Of a stretch of DNA of 64,000 bases, positions 59,401 to 64,000 are shown one piece after another. Source of the DNA: Alitta virens (lineage: Eukaryota > Annelida > Polychaeta > Phyllodocida > Nereididae); contig OW028580.1 in NCBI GenBank assembly GCA_932294295.1, positions 24,848,975 to 24,912,974 on the forward strand, read 5' to 3'. Each line of letters opens with the position of its first letter. Positions within the stretch are counted from its first letter, which is position 1. A model generated the notes under the pieces. The model had not been told where the DNA came from. It saw only the letters and a program-made list of their open reading frames with translations, and searched no databases. A program made the position numbers and the translations under genes.

Positions 59401-62400
59401 TAACGTGACAAGTGAGGTTTGGAAAATCACTGCTGTTGTGTTTGTAAACACTAAGTCTAATTTTCATAACAAACTCTTCAAAGAGAGCTGCATTTTCAGC
59501 GTGAAGATCTTTAGTGGTTTTTATGATTATATATTAAAATGTTATTGCCATTTTTCTTTTTTAGCTCAAAAGACAAGACTGATATTGATGTCATAAAAGA
59601 GCATCATAAATTTCTTTGGGATGAAGAGGAGGATGAGCCTGATACATGGTCTTTTTTTTTTTATACTAGAAAATACAGCATTGATTAACCATTCAGCTAT
59701 TATAAATTTAGCACCAGCACTTAAAAAACAATGTATTTTACAATTGAAAATTCAGTCGTTATATTTTCTTGTAACATACGCAAAGTAAATTAAGCCTGAT
59801 CTAATGTTGCTGTCACGGAGTTGCTGACAGTCACAGAGTTGCAAAACTTTGATAATAAATAACTTCATGCAATCTTATAAGTCATAGCTGGATTCTGATT
59901 GACTTCTAAGAACAATTTCAGGGAGAAGCGTCTTGCCAAAAGGTATTACGACAAGCTCTTCAAGGAGTACTGCATTATAGATCTCAGTCGTTATAAAGAA
60001 AATAAGGTGGGGTTTCTTGCCTATTTAAGTACTATTATCACCTGAATTGCCATAATTGATTTGCATATGTTGATCATCCGACATCATATTGTGGAAATTG
60101 CAGGTTGCCATGAGATGGAGAATAGACAAGGAAGTAGTAACAGGAAAGGGTAAGTCATTGCATTCCTTAGACCCATGGGAGTTTTTGCGGATTATGCGAT
60201 AATCATGAGAAAAAGATGTCACATCTTTTTAAAACATGTTTACAACGGTGGGAAACCTAATACTTTGCAGATATAAAGTAGATAAAGTGTTGGGCACATC
60301 ATCAAAGTTGTTACTTTAAAAAAACTCGATATTTTCAAGAACTGGTCGATAATTTTCGAGCAGCAGTGCTGCCGAGCGATAATCGAGTATTTGGGTGCTC
60401 GACACAGGCCTAAGTGTATATCCATTTCTATCAATCATTAGAGTCCAAAACGGCGACAATCCATGCTTAACAACCCCAACTAACGCCAGGTTCGGTGTTA
60501 TTTGATGAACTAGTTTGTTCGGGCTACGTTGAAATCCACGGGCACAGTAATTGACCTCCTTTTAATGCAATAAACCAGTGTTGTGAAATCACATAGTCTG
60601 CTGGTCACCAATGCAGTTTACTCTTTGGGACTGTACAATTTTTTTCTTTAACCAGGTTCCATGACAGACAGGTCTGGTATAAAATATTAGCAAAAAATCT
60701 GTTCCATGATATCGTCTCATTACGACTAGAATTTCATCTTAAACATGCTTGTCAGGCCTATAAATAGATCATTGCCCATTATAAATGGTCCCAATGTACT
60801 TAAAATTACCCCATAATAAAGTATCAATTGATGTCATGTTCACAAGATTCCTTGGGTTATTATTTATCTAGGAGCTTTCTCACAATCTTCTTCAACCAAC
60901 TGTCAAACTCGTCGGATTCATAACACAGTATATTGTATAGATACCGTAAATTTGGATGATAAGGCAATTAGGAATTTTGTTTTAATTTTGTATGCTGTAT
61001 TTTATGTATAATTTTTTAGGACAATTTGAATGTGGAGAGAAAAGATGCACAGAAAGAGAAGGGCTGAGAAGTTGGGAGGTTAACTTTGGTTACCTGGAGC
61101 ATGGAGAGAAGAAAAATGCACTTGTTAAACTCAGTATGTGTCTTTATCATCTTTAAATTGAAATGAAATGATTAAATATTATGTAACTCTTAAGTATATA
61201 TGAACATTGATATGGATAGTAGAACACATACTTATTTCAAGCTTCAAATGTTTATTCAATGTATGATGACAATGCAGAACTTAATTAATTGTTGTTTTGT
61301 GATATAAAACAATGCAACGTTAACTGAAACTATTTCCTGACTTAGTCATAACAAAAGAAAATGAAAGGTTATTGAAGAAAGAAAGGAAGGTATGAAGGAG
61401 GAAATTCTTAAAAGTCATGGAAGTTGTCTGAATAGAGCAGATGTTTCAACGTTTGCGGTTGTTTTAGTGTTCTTGCATCTCTTGCTGTATGCATAATACT
61501 AGCATATTCCAAAAATGCTGAATACTGTGACATAACTTACATGTGTGTTACAGTATCTGTCACGAAAGTTGTCGCCGTCAATAGACTTGTCGGTGTTAAT
61601 AACGACGTCCAGGGGCGAATCCCAAAAATTCTGACTTAGAAAACTTGTAGATGAAGGACATATCCATTAATTTTGTCAATCAGAATGTTTGGGATCGGCC
61701 CCTGGCCGTCGTTATTAACGCCGACAAGTCTATTGATGGCCACAACTTTCGTGGCTGATACTGTACTTTGAAATAATGCCAATATCTATCGAAAATAGGC
61801 TGGCAAATATGTTGTTTGTAATGAGAAACATTAAGTTATGCAACCATAACACATAGGTGGCAGCAGCTGTCAATTGTAAATACACAACTTTCGTGGCTGA
61901 TACTGTTCCTTGAAATAATGCCAATATCTATCGAAAATAGGCTGGCAAATATGTTGTTTGTAATGAGAAACATTAAGTTATTACAACCATAACACATAGG
62001 TGGCAGCTGTCAATTGTAAATACACAACTTTCGTGGCTGATACTGTTCCTTGAAATAATGCCAATATCTATCGAAAATAGGCTGGGAAATATGTTGTTTG
62101 TAATGAGAAACATTAAGTTATGCAACCATAACATAGGTGGCAGCAGCTGTCAATTGTAAATACACAACTTTCGTGGCTGATACTGTACCTTGAAATAATG
62201 CCAATATCTATCGAAAATAGGCTGGCAAATATTTTGTTTGTAATGAGAAACATTAAGTTAATGCATCCATAACACATAGGTGGCAGCAGCTGTCAATTGT
62301 AAATACACAACTTTCGTGGCTGATACTGTTCCTTGAAATAATGCCAATATCTATCGAAAATAGGCTGGCAAATATGTTGTTTGTAATGAGAAACATTAAG

Positions 62401-63593
62401 TTATTACAACCATAACACATAGGTGGCAGCAGCTGTCAATTGTAAATACACAACTTTCGTGGCTGATACTGTTCCTTGAAATAATGCCAATATCTATCGA
62501 AAATAGGCTGGCAAATATTTTGTTTGTAATGAGAAACATTAAGTTAATGCATCCATAACGCATAGGTGGCAGCAGCTATCAATTGTAAATACTGTTATAA
62601 TGTGCCCTCAATCTTTTGGTAATACAACATCACTGTGATACTGTAATACAGAGCAATCCGCTAATAGTAATACTAATCATTGTATCATACTTTTATTTTG
62701 CAGGACTATGTCCAGACTGTTCATATAAGTTGAATTATCACAAGAAGTGAGTTTCCTATTACATTGTAGACTGTCATACTTTGCAAATTTTTATTGAAAT
62801 TTTGTGACTTTTACATGCGCTGTGCTACTATGTCTGGATGTAACTTTCAGAAAACGAGAAGTAATACCGAAATCTAAACGGAAACGAAAAGCTGAACGGG
62901 AATCTAAGAAAACAAGAACAGATGAAGGTAAATTTGAAGATTATGAAATATAATTTTTTTCTTAAGAATGTTTGTATATCTTGGAAATCAGGAAATATTT
63001 ATCCTTAATGGGGAACTTAATCCAGGAATGTTAAAGAAAAATTACAACTAAATAAAAATCATAGTGTGTACATTCCTTGATATTATGTATTGTCAATGAA
63101 TATCTGTCAATATAAAATATATGTGGTGGTTTAACATAGATCTACGGCTTGTAACAAAAAAAACAAATTACATGTTACATAGTGTAGTAATATTTTCACA
63201 ATCTGTGCAATGTTTGTATAATTGTATCAGTATATATGATATTGTGTATCAGTGTATACAGAAATGCATACTTTCTTAATAAAGGCTTAATTATGGTTAT
63301 ATAATATGAATACATTGTATTTTAATTTTGGCATTATTTACTCCAAAAATGACTTTAATATCACCCAATAATATTCGTAACTAAATAGATATGTATGTGA
63401 TATTTCAGATGTGCCAAGCAGAGATGCTTCAGAAAATAAAGAAGATTCAGAAGCTGGGGAAAGCTCGAAGAAAATTACAGAGAAAGATTCAGAAAAATCT
63501 GAGGAAGAGTTATGGAGTGGACCATCTAAAGTTATGGAGGAGAAATCACTTAATGATGAGTTTGAGGAATATTTGGAGGATATGTTTTTATGA
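56469..63593 (+). CDS. FRA10AC1: FRA10AC1 homologue, nuclear splicing-associated protein
   Basis: Twelve exons join in phase: 56469-56492, 58545-58606, 58730-58816, 58914-58959, 59274-59350, 59565-59648, 59922-60006, 60104-60149, 61020-61133, 62704-62746, 62851-62927, 63409-63593. Total is 930 bases, 309 residues (human about 315). Diagnostic stretches are HKKLVNDYLLYYGG, KTDIDVIKEHHKFLW, WEKRLAKRYYDKLFKEYCI, SWEVNFGYLEHGEKKNALVK and the acidic C-terminus FEEYLEDMFL. Two Cys pairs (FECGEKRC and LCPDC) flank the SWEVNFGY core and probably bind zinc. A basic Lys/Arg-rich stretch follows (about 218-245). The family is nuclear and has been found with spliceosomes; its biochemical role is not defined. 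The first intron donor is GTTTGT, a weak site. Exon 5 could also start at 59268, adding Asn-Gln. Confidence 0.93.
56911..58236. mobile_element. DNA transposon with ACGGCCA arrays at both ends and perfect 8-base TSD
   Basis: The outer ends read GGAGTAGAGTCAAAACGGCC and, in reverse from the right, GGGGTCTGGTCAAAACGGCC. They are flanked by identical GAAACAAC (56903-56910, 58237-58244). Each end carries about 100-120 bases of imperfect repeats built on CCAAAACGGCCA, inverted with respect to each other. The 8-base duplication fits hAT, P or related superfamilies. The interior has no transposase; part of it is a LINE remnant. Located in intron 1 of FRA10AC1. Confidence 0.8.
57360..57630 (+). pseudogene. 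LINE ORF2 fragment inside the ACGGCC element
   Basis: Translated pieces YTILKNIITAAREKHQFKKD and NTIAHEFSQFFNKIGPKLAA match the stretch that usually lies between endonuclease and reverse transcriptase in LINE ORF2 proteins. Stops and a frame change separate them. It may have been carried by the transposon or inserted into it. Confidence 0.5.
61551..61763. mobile_element. Foldback MITE with ~90-base inverted arms, TA target site
   Basis: The left arm starts CAGTATCTGTCACGAAAGTT and the right arm ends AACTTTCGTGGCTGATACTG. The arms match over about 90 bases, including CAATAGACTTGTCGG and GTTAATAACGACG. TA on both sides (61549-61550, 61764-61765) suggests a Tc1/mariner-type target. It is in intron 9 of FRA10AC1. 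The last 22 bases are also the start of the tandem units at 61742-62592. Confidence 0.85.
61742..62592. repeat. Six-copy ~142-base tandem repeat seeded by a MITE end
   Basis: Units start at 61742, 61884, 62024, 62164, 62307 and 62450, each with ACAACTTTCGTGGCTGATAC followed by CCTTGAAATAATGCCAATAT, GGCTGGCAAATATGTTG and ending GTCAATTGTAAATAC. They are nearly identical, differing by small indels such as the CAG missing from GGCAGCAGC in the second unit. The first 22 bases of each unit equal the right terminus of the adjacent MITE. Confidence 0.9.
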
Positions 63594-63679
63594 GAGTTAT
63601 GTAAAAATGTTTTATTTAAGGCATGCTAATTTATTGTATCATAGACCTGACCATGATATAATTTTTAATACTTCATCAA

Positions 63680-63685
63680 AATAAA
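63680..63685 (+). terminator. Polyadenylation signal AATAAA of FRA10AC1
   Basis: Canonical AATAAA 87 bases after the stop codon, the first one downstream. Confidence 0.65.
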
Positions 63686-63699
63686 GTATGATTATATTT

Positions 63700-64000
63700 G
63701 ATTTGGAAATATCCAATTTTTTTAGAAAATGTATGCTGAAATATGTATTATTTATTATATCTAACTGGTGGATAAGCTGTTTCACTAAATATGTCAAAAT
63801 GTGGGGAAAAAAAACTTGAAACGTGGTTCAATAACATCTCAACATGCTGAATGAATAACTTTTTAAGTGGGAAAAGAATGATATGATTAATTCTTTCAGT
63901 AACATTCAGAGTTTCGTGCTGAATACACTACCTGGGCTCGAAGCTGTTTGATCTAAGTTTCCTTTGGCATACCACAGGCGCCCTCCAGCAGGAGCTATCA
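63700..64000. other. 3' flank of FRA10AC1, no gene seen
   Basis: AT-rich to about 63900, then a more GC-rich end (GGCGCCCTCCAGCAGGAGC) that may belong to a feature beyond the window. Confidence 0.3.

Noticed and set aside
61742..62592. CRISPR-like array
   Set aside because: The units are contiguous 142-base tandem copies without unique spacers, in an intron of a eukaryotic gene.

Overview
The window is eukaryotic nuclear DNA from an animal. It is AT-rich, has GT-AG introns of about 60 to 2,050 bases, AATAAA polyadenylation signals, tRNA-derived SINEs with target-site duplications, LINE and hAT remnants, many MITEs and long TATC/TAGA microsatellites. The two recognisable conserved genes (EXOSC1/CSL4 and FRA10AC1) keep vertebrate-like protein lengths, and the repeat load fits a marine invertebrate, possibly a deuterostome such as a hemichordate or lancelet. 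The exact taxon cannot be fixed from the sequence alone.

Layout. 1-8788 is gene-poor: a LINE fragment with a nested SINE, a decayed MADF/Myb-like DNA-binding protein gene (2651-4089) and a 1.6 kb pair of inverted repeats. 8789-14383 (+) is a seven-exon gene for a 524-residue single-pass membrane protein with a mucin-like ectodomain and NPxY/NPF sorting motifs in its tail; two copies of one MITE family and a foldback element sit in its introns. 14.9-34 kb is a transposon graveyard: SINEs, a hAT remnant, a LINE with a mutated polymerase motif, a GACGTC-rich DNA transposon and other inverted-repeat elements. 34054-43544 (-) is an almost complete, young LTR retrotransposon of gypsy/errantivirus organisation, with gag, pol, an uninterrupted env encoding an F-type fusion glycoprotein, a tRNA-Trp primer site and nearly identical LTRs.

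46764-50961 (+) is a four-exon gene for a 277-residue protein with a possible SEFIR/TIR-like N-terminal domain. 52856-56307 (-) is EXOSC1 (eight exons, 195 residues) and 56469-63593 (+) is FRA10AC1 (twelve exons, 309 residues). They are divergently transcribed from a 161-base shared promoter region. FRA10AC1 introns carry a DNA transposon with a perfect 8-base target duplication and a MITE whose end has become part of a six-copy tandem array.

Functionally the host genes are unrelated: one cell-surface protein, one possible cytoplasmic signalling adaptor, one RNA-exosome cap subunit and one nuclear splicing-associated protein. The last two both act in nuclear RNA metabolism and may be co-expressed from the shared promoter. 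Most remaining sequence is explained by mobile elements, several nested and datable relative to each other by target-site duplications. Exon boundaries were built by hand from splice signals, reading phase and, for the two conserved genes, remembered family sequence.
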